The notes beneath the pieces were generated by a model. It ran no database searches, had not been told where the DNA came from, and worked only from the letters and a program-made list of their open reading frames with translations. A DNA stretch of 28,144 bases from a virus: the IMG/VR virus record IMGVR_UViG_3300028030_000048, positions 1-28,144 of that record, one strand, 5' to 3'. How positions within the stretch are numbered: the stretch's first letter is position 1; the number at the start of each line of letters is the position of its first letter. Positions 17,599-24,582 of the stretch are shown here, one piece after another. Made by a program: the position numbers and the translations under genes.

Positions 17599-17883
17599 TC
17601 ACCGGCCCGATTCCTTCATCGCCAACGCGCACTTGAAATCTGCCACCGAAGAAATAACATCGGCCGCAATGCCTTCCCCCCGGAACAACCCCAACTCATG
17701 CGCCTGCAAAGCCGACAACTTCCCGCGCGGATCTTTGAACTCCACAAACCAGACCACCCCATTCTTGACGAACATCCGATCCGGCGCGCCGCGCCTTCCA
17801 GGATACGCCAATTTCCGGACCATCCAGCCCGCCTGCACTGCGATTTGAACGCATTCAGCCTCGATCTGCGCTTCATTCTGCAT
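17599..17883 (-). CDS. VRR-NUC domain nuclease
   Basis: The protein has 94 residues. I start it at MQNEAQIEAECVQIAVQAG because GGGAGAG lies 6 nt upstream; a longer frame begins inside the previous gene without such a site. It is a minimal PD-(D/E)xK fold: GRRGAPDRMFV with D35, then VWFVEFKDPRGKLSALQ with E48, K50 and Q60. This matches the virus-type replication-repair nuclease family, single-domain enzymes of about 90-110 residues. It overlaps the upstream membrane gene by 11 nt and the helicase follows 2 nt later, so nuclease and helicase are translated together and probably act on the same branched DNA. Confidence 0.9.
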   Translation of the reverse strand: MQNEAQIEAECVQIAVQAGWMVRKLAYPGRRGAPDRMFVKNGVVWFVEFKDPRGKLSALQAHELGLFRGEGIAADVISSVADFKCALAMKESGR

Positions 17884-18238
17884 CGCCACTCTCCCACGGC
17901 CACGGGCCACTCCAAACTCGCAATTGCGCGCCACTATAGATGTGAATCATCTTTTCCGCATGTGGTGCTACGGACTCCACCGCATAGCGAACCGACCCAT
18001 CGAGTTTTTCCATCTTCCCGATGACGACGCCGTAAAACTCATATCCAGAAATCTTCCCCACACGATCTCCGCGCTCGAAAACATGCTCCGTGGAGTTGCC
18101 ATCCCCAAAATACACGGCCTGCCGGCGCGCCGGTGGCGATATTGCCGCGCTCTCGGCCTTCCATACGATCCACAGAAGACCGCCGAAAAACGCGGAAAGC
18201 ACTGCAAGCGCCAGAAACAAGACATACCATTCAACCAT
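17873..18238 (-). CDS. Small protein with N-terminal membrane anchor
   Basis: The product is 121 residues, starting MVEWYVLFLALAVLSAFFGG. I chose this ATG because GGAGAGG is 9 nt upstream; it overlaps the previous stop by 8 nt. Residues 4-25 form one strong transmembrane helix, followed by a short basic stretch (ARRQ). A small beta-rich domain of about 75 residues comes next (FGDGNSTEHVFERGDRVG, GYEFYGVVIGKME, VRYAVESVAPHAEKM). The G-D-R-V-G ... Y-G-V-V-I-G pattern resembles a KOW- or SH3-like barrel, and such domains occur in many unrelated proteins. No function is assigned. It is the third in a row of membrane proteins. Confidence 0.75.
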   Translation of the reverse strand: MVEWYVLFLALAVLSAFFGGLLWIVWKAESAAISPPARRQAVYFGDGNSTEHVFERGDRVGKISGYEFYGVVIGKMEKLDGSVRYAVESVAPHAEKMIHIYSGAQLRVWSGPWPWESGDAE

Positions 18239-18476
18239 CGTCGTCATCCTCTCCAATACGCACCGCGCGGTGCAGCGCTTCGATGCCAAATACCATGCCC
18301 AGAACAGCCCCTATCCCCACGACTATAACCGGCCAAAGAAGTGCTGCCATGAAGCACCCGATGTCTGCACTCCCATCAGGCTTCCGAGCGTCACACAAAA
18401 CCACCCAGCTAACCCCCACCACCACATAACATGCAAAACCGGCCGCAGGCCCCCACACTTCCAACGCCCAAAGCAT
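18231..18476 (-). CDS. Small two-helix membrane protein
   Basis: The protein has 81 residues beginning MLWALEVWGPAAGFACY, with its ATG 1 nt after the stop of the 40-residue gene upstream (TGACATG), so it is probably translated by coupling. Two hydrophobic segments lie at about 10-28 and 41-66, separated by a short charged loop (DARKPDGSAD). The tail ends EDDDDG. The size resembles holins and superinfection-exclusion proteins, but its position inside the replication genes argues against a lysis role. I do not recognise a family. Confidence 0.7.
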   Translation of the reverse strand: MLWALEVWGPAAGFACYVVVGVSWVVLCDARKPDGSADIGCFMAALLWPVIVVGIGAVLGMVFGIEALHRAVRIGEDDDDG

Positions 18477-18477
18477 G

Positions 18478-18600
18478 TCAATATCCCCTCATATCTTTAT
18501 CGTTCATTCGGCCCACGGCCAGAACAACCGCCGCAAAAACCAGCCCCAGCACCACCAGCCCGCCGCCGGCAAGGATGATCACCACTCGAAGCACATACAT
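18478..18600 (-). CDS. Very short single-pass membrane protein (40 residues)
   Basis: An ATG at 18600 follows a good GGGGAAGG site and opens a 40-codon frame ending in TGA at 18478-18480. The product starts MYVLRVVIILAGGGLVVLGL and continues with an Ala/Val-rich segment, so residues 4-28 form one membrane helix; the end RMNDKDMRGY is charged. It is followed at 1 nt spacing by the next membrane gene and lies 12 nt after the polymerase gene. The Shine-Dalgarno, clean coupling and lack of any other gene in the gap support it as real. No function is assigned. Confidence 0.7.
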   Translation of the reverse strand: MYVLRVVIILAGGGLVVLGLVFAAVVLAVGRMNDKDMRGY

Positions 18601-18612
18601 GGCCTTCCCCTT

Positions 18613-21612
18613 TCAATCCTTCGTGAACACCGGCGACAAAAACCCGGCGGCATCAAGCGGGAAGCCCCGCGCCCATTTAGGCGCGTCGATCATGCACTCG
18701 CGGAGAACCTTCAATTCCTCTTCCGCCCGATCTTCGGGCGATTGCACAACAATCTGATCATGCACATGCAGCCGGATGTCGAGCCCGCGCCGATGCGCAT
18801 TCAACATCCCGTGGAGCAGCAGATCAAGGGCTACGGCCTGGGTGATGTTTTCCAGAAGCTTCCCGCCGTGAGTCTTGGTCCGCGCCCAATGCGCCCGGTC
18901 GCTCATGCCCATGTAAGTGAAGGTCGGCCGCCGCTCGCCCCACGGCGTCGTCTTCATCTGAATGAGCGGCTTGTAGTAGTGCAGATACCGCCCGGAAGGC
19001 AGTGAGATACGCAAGAACGGCCCTTCAAGATCGACCGTGAACCAGCGTAGCCGCGCAGGCCGCCCCGTCCGGATAACCTGCTTTACCGCCTGAACAATCC
19101 GCGCCCAGAACTTCACGACATCCCGATACGAATGCCGAAAAGTCTGCACGGAAAGCGCACTCTCTTCTGGCGTCAACTTGATGCCCATGTTCCACGCATA
19201 CCCGAGCAGCCCCGTAGCTTCGAGCTCCCCCGTCTGCTCATTCTCTATGACCTGCCCTTCGCCAAGCCCATAGCCGCAGTTGTGCGCTATCAGGGGTCCA
19301 CACGCCCCCATGACGACAAACCGTTGCGTTTCCTCAACGTCAAGAATGTCGTAAGTATGGGCCTCTGCAATTGATCTGTTCCGCAATAATTTCTTCGGCG
19401 GATTTACCCGAACGAATCTTCCTCGCCACTGTGCTTGAATCCCGATATTGAGGCGCGAAACGGCGATGAAACTCTGCCGCACACCACGCCCGGCCCAAAT
19501 GCAGAATTTCTCTATTCGTCTCCATGTTCTGGCACTGCGCCTGCCGAGACACGAGGCGAAGGTTCCCCTTCTCGTAATGCCCTGCGTTATCCGCCCGATC
19601 AATTTCCCTCGTATCCCCGTCAATAAACCCGAGATCGCAAACAACATGCCGAACGAAGTCACTGACATTACGGAACCGGCACCTGATCCCCCGAAGCCCA
19701 TATCTGCGATGCCCTCGCACCGGATCACATCGCGTCCGGATAGCGTAAAACCTATTGGCCAAAACTTCCCATGTCGAATCAGAACACCCAAAAAACTCCC
19801 GCTGTTCATACCCGGAGCATTCCCGGCACGCGACGCGCCGGTCAAGCCTCGACCGCCTGAGCCTCCTCCGGTGCCCTGACGGGCACTCAACGACATACAT
19901 CTGACCGGCACCAATCTGGACCCCAAGAAACTCGACAACCGTCCATGCGCCAACACAAGCGCCTGGCGCATGTGGTTTTTTCGCATATTGTCCGCGCGCA
20001 GCCATTTGCCCTCTCCAACCAGCACTTTATGGTCCGGCGTCATCATCACCCCGGCGGCCTCAATGACCTTTTTTCGCCCCCTATACGCCGCCCCTCCGCA
20101 GCGCCTGAACTTGGCCCCGTCATAAACTACATCCGACGCCTTCACACGTTCAATCGGAACCCATCCACGCCCCGTCAAGACAGGCGTTCCGGCGGCAATG
20201 CACCCGAGGACACCCGGCTTACTCACCTTGCGGAGTCCCCCCTTCCCTGCGCGATACTCCGCAACCACATCTTCATACGTCCGATGGAACATCCGGGAAC
20301 CAAAATCCAGATAGGGATCGCGCCCCTGCTCGAAGACCCGGAGGATCTGCGAATCCCCCGTAATCCACCCGATCCCCCTATTTTCAATAGCCGACAGATC
20401 ACAGTCCGAGAAAACATACCCCTCTGGCGCCTGCACCACGGGACGGATGGCGGATTTAAGCGCTGTAATCGGGTCCCCGAACGTCGCTCGCAGGCTTTCA
20501 ACATCCAATATCTCAACCGCTCTGGCGAGCGCCGGCATGGCCCTCTCATACTCCCCGGCAGGGCGGGGAAGATTTTGCGGCTGAAAAATTCTGCCGGCAA
20601 AACGCCCGGTGCGCGCCGCGCCAAAGAACTGAAACGTGTTCCGAAGCCTGCCGTCTTCCGCCGTTGCGCGTTCCAAAGCGTAATACTTCTTCGGCGATGT
20701 CTGTGAAATTACCGCCCGGCGCTCCAAAGCAGCAACCAGTGCGCGGCTCCGGGCATATGCCTCGGGCGATACCCCATCCGCCCCCATGGCTTCACGCGCC
20801 GCCGCCAAGCCCCGGGCCACATGCCCCTTGCGCAAGTCGTCAAACACATACCCGTGATGCTTCGCCCACGGAAGGAATTGCGCCCCGCTGTTAGGATTGG
20901 CCAGCCCGGTTATTTCAATCAATTCAGCGCGCAGCCGGGCCACTTCATCTTCATAAATCCAAATCGCGTTCTGGACCATCTTTGTGTTGACTGGCATCCC
21001 GCGCTGATTGATCACCTGATCCAGATGCCAAAACCGCCACCATTTCATTGACGGCATAAACCGTTTCAAGCGGCGGCGAACCTCTTGCTGCGCCACCACG
21101 TCCTGCCGGTTATATTCCCGAAACTCCGTCCATTCGTCTGGGGAAGTCTCCGGGGTTTCACGAGTCCATGGCTTGTTTTTTGTAGGCTTTCTCGGCTTGC
21201 AGAAGCGCCGCAGCAGCGCCTTGCCGCGCGACAGTTTCTTCTTGTCCTCGCCCATCCCGAGAATAGGGCCGAGCTTTTCCAGCGACCCCGGAAACGAACA
21301 GGAATGCGCGAGGATCATCGTGTCACGCCAACGGGAGATCGGCACCTTGATGCGCTCCACATTCCGCAAGACCTGCCGCTCAAAAGCTGCGTTGTGCGCC
21401 CACAGCAGACGGTCCTGCTCCATAAGAGCTTCCATGAAGTCTTGCGGAAAATACGGAATGCCCTCAAACCGGTCCCACTGCTTTACCGGCCCGTTGTCTA
21501 TCGAATAGGCGAGCAGCACAACCTCGCAAGACGGATGCCGCGTATAAACATCCGCCCCGACCTTCCGCAGGTCGAGCTCGCAGAATGTTTCAAAGTCAAA
21601 ATCCAGAATCAT
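18613..21612 (-). CDS. Family A DNA polymerase, interrupted by an intein
   Basis: The 999-residue precursor becomes a 691-residue polymerase once the intein (471-778) is removed. The N-terminal 3'-5' exonuclease shows DFDFETF (D6, E8), HNAAFERQ (73-80) and YNRQD (167-171). Polymerase motif A is SDCDLSAIENR with D405. Motif B (O-helix) is RKVSKPGVLG split from CGYGLGEG, with R461 and K465. Motif C is LHVHDQIVV (949-957). The usual H-D-E of motif C is H-D-Q here, an oddity worth noting. It copies the phage genome alongside the DUF2815 protein and the primase-helicase. The Shine-Dalgarno is weak (GGCGGG), and a hairpin lies just upstream. Confidence 0.94.
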   Translation of the reverse strand: MILDFDFETFCELDLRKVGADVYTRHPSCEVVLLAYSIDNGPVKQWDRFEGIPYFPQDFMEALMEQDRLLWAHNAAFERQVLRNVERIKVPISRWRDTMILAHSCSFPGSLEKLGPILGMGEDKKKLSRGKALLRRFCKPRKPTKNKPWTRETPETSPDEWTEFREYNRQDVVAQQEVRRRLKRFMPSMKWWRFWHLDQVINQRGMPVNTKMVQNAIWIYEDEVARLRAELIEITGLANPNSGAQFLPWAKHHGYVFDDLRKGHVARGLAAAREAMGADGVSPEAYARSRALVAALERRAVISQTSPKKYYALERATAEDGRLRNTFQFFGAARTGRFAGRIFQPQNLPRPAGEYERAMPALARAVEILDVESLRATFGDPITALKSAIRPVVQAPEGYVFSDCDLSAIENRGIGWITGDSQILRVFEQGRDPYLDFGSRMFHRTYEDVVAEYRAGKGGLRKVSKPGVLGCIAAGTPVLTGRGWVPIERVKASDVVYDGAKFRRCGGAAYRGRKKVIEAAGVMMTPDHKVLVGEGKWLRADNMRKNHMRQALVLAHGRLSSFLGSRLVPVRCMSLSARQGTGGGSGGRGLTGASRAGNAPGMNSGSFLGVLIRHGKFWPIGFTLSGRDVIRCEGIADMGFGGSGAGSVMSVTSFGMLFAISGLLTGIRGKLIGRITQGITRRGTFASCLGRRSARTWRRIEKFCIWAGRGVRQSFIAVSRLNIGIQAQWRGRFVRVNPPKKLLRNRSIAEAHTYDILDVEETQRFVVMGACGPLIAHNCGYGLGEGQVIENEQTGELEATGLLGYAWNMGIKLTPEESALSVQTFRHSYRDVVKFWARIVQAVKQVIRTGRPARLRWFTVDLEGPFLRISLPSGRYLHYYKPLIQMKTTPWGERRPTFTYMGMSDRAHWARTKTHGGKLLENITQAVALDLLLHGMLNAHRRGLDIRLHVHDQIVVQSPEDRAEEELKVLRECMIDAPKWARGFPLDAAGFLSPVFTKD
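19340..20005 (-). CDS. HNH homing endonuclease nested out of frame inside the intein
   Basis: The protein has 221 residues. The ATG sits within the intein codon for Trp of block B-GEGKW, with GGAG 7 nt upstream. The N-terminal part has WTVVEFLGVQ and a Cys/His zinc-binding set (ECPSGH ... CRECSGY, about 41-66). The central HNH region is RRYGLRGIRCRF (about 100-111), VCDLGFIDGDTREIDRADNA (122-141) and GHYEKGNLRLVSRQAQCQN (142-160). The C-terminal part, AAEFHRRFAPQYRDSSTVAR then RSGKSAEEIIAEQ, looks like the helix-turn-helix DNA-binding end of this family. Wobble bases look less GC-rich than in neighbours, so it is probably a later arrival. It likely cuts intein-free polymerase alleles and drives homing. 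Confidence 0.88.
   Translation of the reverse strand: MAARGQYAKKPHAPGACVGAWTVVEFLGVQIGAGQMYVVECPSGHRRRLRRSRLDRRVACRECSGYEQREFFGCSDSTWEVLANRFYAIRTRCDPVRGHRRYGLRGIRCRFRNVSDFVRHVVCDLGFIDGDTREIDRADNAGHYEKGNLRLVSRQAQCQNMETNREILHLGRAWCAAEFHRRFAPQYRDSSTVARKIRSGKSAEEIIAEQINCRGPYLRHS
20009..20016 (-). promoter_or_regulatory. Shine-Dalgarno of the nested HNH gene
   Basis: GGAGAGGG stands 3 nt before the ATG at 20005, counting 7 nt from its GGAG core. It encodes part of V-G-E-G-K in the intein block B frame, so the same bases serve the intein and the internal start. It fixes the start of the endonuclease and argues against a frameshift-made fusion. Confidence 0.75.
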
Positions 21613-21644
21613 GGCGCCCGCCGGTGAGATGCGTCAAGACAAGA

Positions 21645-21666
21645 CGGCGGGGCCGGAGCCCCGCCG
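21645..21666 (-). terminator. Strong hairpin upstream of the polymerase gene
   Basis: CGGCGGGGC and GCCCCGCCG pair over 9 bp around a CGGA tetraloop in the 68-bp gap between the DUF2815 gene and the polymerase gene. On the minus strand it is followed by TCTTGTCTTG rather than a pure T-run. It may be a partial terminator or an mRNA processing barrier that makes polymerase less abundant than the ssDNA-binding protein. Confidence 0.5.
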
Positions 21667-21680
21667 AAGACTGATCTTCG

Positions 21681-22343
21681 CTAAAGAAGATCGTCGTCAT
21701 CATCCTCAACAGGGGCGTCATCCTCATCGTCAAGGGCGTCTTCGTCATCCAGAACATCCTCCGGGACATCATCATCCCCGAAGACATCATCCGGATTGAC
21801 CGGCGCGGAATCCCCGAAGGGTTCGTCATCCGCGCGGAACTGGACGGACTCCAGAACGCAATTGATTCGCTTGCCGAATTTGGCATGATCCATGGCCCAG
21901 AAAGTCACCACGGCATTCACGCGGCACCCAGCATAGAGCCGGTTCGTCTTGTCATCTTCCAGCCGCAGCCAGTGCCCGTCACGCCCCTTCCGATTGTCCA
22001 CCAGCACGGGGCGGAACTCCTCTTTGGTGCGCGCGGATACCCGGTAACACCCCTCAATCTCTTCGGGGTGGTCATCGAGATCCATTTTCTGCGCAGCCTT
22101 GCGGTCTGGCTTGATCTTCGGCGGCTTCTTGCCCCACTTCTCCTCCACCACTTCACCCATGGCGGCCTTAATGGCCTTCATGTTCCGCTTGAAGAAGGGA
22201 TCATCCGGGCAGGTAATAAAAGCAGCCCGGTAGGTCTTCACGACCTCCCCCTGATCATTCTCCTGGCTGTCCGGCTTGTAGAGATAAGGGTAGGACAGCC
22301 GGACATCCACCAGTTTCACCCGGCCCGTTTTGTTCATATCCAT
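21681..22343 (-). CDS. DUF2815 family, probable ssDNA-binding protein
   Basis: The protein has 220 residues beginning MDMNKTGRVKLVDVRLSYPY; AAGGA lies 8 nt upstream. The N terminus with VKLVDVRLSYPYLYKPDS, the middle TYRAAFITCPDDPFFKRN, and GCYRVSARTKEEFRPVLVDN are typical of DUF2815. The segment VTFWAMDHAKFGKRINCVLESVQF is also typical. Members are phage OB-fold-like single-strand-binding proteins found with a DUF2800 nuclease and a family A polymerase, as here. The last 35 residues are almost entirely Asp/Glu with the very end DDDDLL, comparable in role to the acidic tail of SSB that recruits partners, but without the usual aromatic end. Confidence 0.86.
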   Translation of the reverse strand: MDMNKTGRVKLVDVRLSYPYLYKPDSQENDQGEVVKTYRAAFITCPDDPFFKRNMKAIKAAMGEVVEEKWGKKPPKIKPDRKAAQKMDLDDHPEEIEGCYRVSARTKEEFRPVLVDNRKGRDGHWLRLEDDKTNRLYAGCRVNAVVTFWAMDHAKFGKRINCVLESVQFRADDEPFGDSAPVNPDDVFGDDDVPEDVLDDEDALDDEDDAPVEDDDDDLL

Positions 22344-22356
22344 TACGATTTTCCTT

Positions 22357-23586
22357 TCAGGTTACATCATCGTCCGTGAACAGATCGGAAGCAGCCGTAA
22401 CCGCCTCCCGCTTGTCATCCTCCGGCACCAGTATCGGCTTTGGAGGATTCTGCTTCACCCAGGCGCCAAACGCCCGCGCAAAGCCCTCTTTGCCAAACTG
22501 TTTTTCAAGCTTGGCTATCGGGAGCAGCTTGCGCATGAACGCAGCCTCCCCGAATATCGTATCGGCGATCTCCATCGCCTCGGGCTGCTTGTCCTTGGGG
22601 ATGTGACGCGGTCCGCGCCGGCCCAGAACAAGTTTCAACCCTGGCAATTTCTTGCCGCGCATCAAATCCTCGATGGCAGCAGCGTGGAGTTGTTCCAGCC
22701 ACTGCGAAATCATGCCCCGGTTCAGCAGGATCTTGACCCGCAAGTCTTCCGGGATCGGCCCGGTATCCTCGCCAAAAGTCGCCTCTCCGGCCAATTCGTC
22801 GTAGTCCGCATTGACCATTTCGAGGATGAAGTCCGCGCGGGCCTTGCACGTCGTCTGCGCCGAACACCATTTGCAAGCCGCCTCGGACGGATTGTGTGCG
22901 GGCTTTGCGGAGCGGGTGGCTTTGGCCGCCCGGCGGAAGACCTCGCCCCATTCCATTAATTGCCCGCGTGTCAGCGACCACTTGCCGCCGCCGCCGGCGC
23001 ATCGGGGCTGCTCGATCCAGATCTCGATTTCGACAGGGGCGGGGTCTTCCGTGAAAGACGGCGGCGCATATGCGGTCCACGCTCCGAGCGCGTAAAGCAA
23101 CCCCTGCTTGTTTTCCTCCGGCGCGACAGGGACGCCGCGCCCATATTTCCAATCAAAAACAATCAGCCGCCGCTGCTTGGCCAGCACCACGATAGCATCC
23201 GCCGTCCCGAAAGCGCTTTCCCCCAGCCAATCTTCCAACGGGACGCGCTTCTCGACGTGCATGACCGCATCGGGGTCAGCCATTTCATTGCGCAGGCCGT
23301 CAAGCCCGGCGTGCATCTCTTCGGCCATCTCTTCGTCAAAGATAATGGCCTCAGTAACGCGATGCCCCTCGGAATCCGTCCAGTGAACCTCGCGCGCGTC
23401 TCCGATAAACTCCTCGGGTTCTTTCCCCTCTTCGAGACAAATTGCCGCATAATGATGGAACACGGTCCCGACGGCCGCTTCACGACCGGCGGAATCCGTG
23501 TTCCCGGCCTCCTCCCCCGGCGCGGCTGGACATGCCATCCAGCGGTGCGCCGAAGAAGGGGACAGTCTGGCGTGCTGACCCGGCAT
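22357..23586 (-). CDS. DUF2800 family Cas4/RecB-like nuclease
   Basis: The protein has 409 residues. The ATG overlaps the previous stop (TAATG), so translation is coupled. It opens RLSPSSAHRWMACPAAPGEE, the standard family start, with Cys19. Nuclease residues are H44/H45, D130 in FGTADAIVV, D145-W-K147 in LIVFDWKYGRG and Q161 in QGLLYALG. C238, C241 and C247 (CKWCSAQTTC) with Cys19 form a Cas4-like iron-sulfur cluster site. Family enzymes are 5'-3' exonucleases in phage recombination or replication. It precedes the DUF2815 protein, as in most phages carrying this pair. The C terminus ends LFTDDDVT. Confidence 0.9.
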   Translation of the reverse strand: MPGQHARLSPSSAHRWMACPAAPGEEAGNTDSAGREAAVGTVFHHYAAICLEEGKEPEEFIGDAREVHWTDSEGHRVTEAIIFDEEMAEEMHAGLDGLRNEMADPDAVMHVEKRVPLEDWLGESAFGTADAIVVLAKQRRLIVFDWKYGRGVPVAPEENKQGLLYALGAWTAYAPPSFTEDPAPVEIEIWIEQPRCAGGGGKWSLTRGQLMEWGEVFRRAAKATRSAKPAHNPSEAACKWCSAQTTCKARADFILEMVNADYDELAGEATFGEDTGPIPEDLRVKILLNRGMISQWLEQLHAAAIEDLMRGKKLPGLKLVLGRRGPRHIPKDKQPEAMEIADTIFGEAAFMRKLLPIAKLEKQFGKEGFARAFGAWVKQNPPKPILVPEDDKREAVTAASDLFTDDDVT

Positions 23587-24095
23587 TACAGCAGGTCGTC
23601 TTCATCGTCGCCACCGGACGCTTTCGCATCCTCGATGGCGGCCTTCACCGCCGCCAGCACCTTGGGGGCATCATCTTCGGAGAGCTCGGACAGCCGCGTC
23701 ACGCCGAAGTCCTTGCAGATGTCCTTGATGGCCTCACGGCGCGGACCACGTTCGTCCTTGGGGACCTCCCCCAGCCATTCGGCGGCTGTGGTGAGCGCAT
23801 CGGCCAAAACAACCTCGGGTTCGGCTTTCTTCTTGGCGCGAGGCTTCCGTGCGGTCTTCGGCTTGGCTTCGGCTTCGGCACCAGCCTCGGCTTCGGCTTC
23901 GGGTTCCGGCTTTGCCGCCGCCTTGCGGGTCCGCGTCTTGCGCGCAGGCTTGGCGCCCGCTGACGCATCGGCCTTGTCGAGCATCTCACGCAGAAGCTGA
24001 TTGTGCTGCACCAGCACCTTGTTCTGCTCTTTGGTGTGAACCACCAGTTCTTCCAGCGCTTCAGTGAGCGCACCGATCATCTGATCAACAGACAT
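23586..24095 (-). CDS. Coiled-coil protein with basic linker and acidic tail, unknown function
   Basis: The protein has 169 residues. I start it at MSVDQMIGALTEALEELVVH because GAGGAG lies 8 nt upstream; a longer frame has no site. Layout: a helical coiled coil (about 1-45) and an Ala/Glu/Lys linker with ARKTRTRKAAAKPEPEAEAE. The nonapeptide ARKPRAKKK (81-89) follows, then a small helical domain VVLADALTTAAEWLGEVPKD to KVLAAVKAAIEDAKA, and the end DDEDDLL. The Lys/Arg patches suggest nucleic acid binding, perhaps a DNA-organising or single-strand-handling protein. It is the first gene of the leftward operon, so it would be made earliest. No family is recognised. Confidence 0.75.
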   Translation of the reverse strand: MSVDQMIGALTEALEELVVHTKEQNKVLVQHNQLLREMLDKADASAGAKPARKTRTRKAAAKPEPEAEAEAGAEAEAKPKTARKPRAKKKAEPEVVLADALTTAAEWLGEVPKDERGPRREAIKDICKDFGVTRLSELSEDDAPKVLAAVKAAIEDAKASGGDDEDDLL

Positions 24096-24192
24096 GTAAT
24101 ATCTCCTCGGTATGTGAATTGCGTCGTCGGTTGACATGCCCCGAACAGGTATGCCATAAGGCTATAAACCACAAAACCAGAGGATAAGTCAA
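24096..24192. promoter_or_regulatory. Divergent promoter/operator region
   Basis: This 97-bp gap separates the leftward operon from the rightward regulator. On the plus strand TTGACA (24131-24136) is followed after 18 bp by CATAAG. On the minus strand TTGACT (24187-24192) has only a weak candidate -10 (TTTATA, 18 bp on). A short inverted repeat GCC-ATAA-GGC (24153-24162) lies at the plus-strand -10 and could be part of an operator for the adjacent helix-turn-helix protein. The hexamers are seen directly; their use is inferred. Confidence 0.45.
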
Positions 24193-24582
24193 ATGAAAAA
24201 AAGGAATTATATCGAAGAGGCTTTGGCGCTCGACGACATCGCCATCCGCAGGCCGCTTCAAAACCCTCTGGCCGCCATCCTCATTCTGGCGTGCCCGCCA
24301 AGCGGGAAGCTTCGCCACAAGACGCGTTCGTTCGGAAACCTCGCGCGTATGCTCGGCGTGCAGGACTCCATCATCTACCAGTGGGTTTATCGCGGGTCAA
24401 TCCCCTACAACCGCGCCATCCAGGTGGCGCGTATCAGCGCCGAAAACGGCACGGGCATCTCCATGGACGACCTTGACCCGTGGCTGACCATCAACCAGAA
24501 GCCCCGAAAGCCCCGCCGAGGCCCGCGCCCGGCTACCCGCGACGCCGTTCGCGAAGACCCCGAGTCAGAAGACCTCCTGTAG
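24193..24582 (+). CDS. Helix-turn-helix regulator (Cro/YdaS-like)
   Basis: The protein has 129 residues, starting MKKRNYIEEALALDDIAIRR with GAGGA 9 nt upstream. Residues 47-80 (FGNLARMLGVQDSIIYQWVYR then GSIPYNRAIQVARIS) are a classic Cro/YdaS-type helix-turn-helix, with the recognition helix around QDSIIYQWV. The C-terminal part is Arg/Pro-rich and ends in ESEDLL. It is transcribed away from the leftward operon and lies between it and the primase gene, so it probably controls one or both divergent promoters. No lambda CI-type repressor is seen nearby. Confidence 0.8.
   Translation: MKKRNYIEEALALDDIAIRRPLQNPLAAILILACPPSGKLRHKTRSFGNLARMLGVQDSIIYQWVYRGSIPYNRAIQVARISAENGTGISMDDLDPWLTINQKPRKPRRGPRPATRDAVREDPESEDLL

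Larger units (their letters stand above)
19279..20202 (-). other. Intein in DNA polymerase motif B (class 1, 308 residues)
   Basis: Block A is CIAAGTPVLTGRGWVPIERV with Cys1 (polymerase residue 471). Block B is MMTPDHKVLV with T525 and H528. Block F is HTYDILDVEETQRFVV, and block G is GPLIAHN followed by extein Cys+1 (penultimate His777, Asn778, Cys779). All class 1 splicing residues are present and in frame with the polymerase. Excision restores V-L-G-C-G-Y-G, the conserved O-helix, so the insertion point is the catalytic core, where inteins favour residence. Between blocks B and F (about 543-748) the in-frame sequence is Gly/Ser/Arg-rich with no LAGLIDADG or HNH motif; that stretch is the HNH gene read in the wrong frame. 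Confidence 0.93.

Noticed and set aside
19340-20202. A programmed frameshift joining intein block B to the HNH domain
   Set aside because: No slippery heptamer was seen near 20005, and the HNH gene has its own Shine-Dalgarno and ATG, so independent initiation is simpler.
22357-23586. Cas4 of a CRISPR system
   Set aside because: The motifs are Cas4-like, but the DUF2800 opening, the DUF2815 and polymerase neighbours and the absence of other cas genes point to a phage recombination nuclease.
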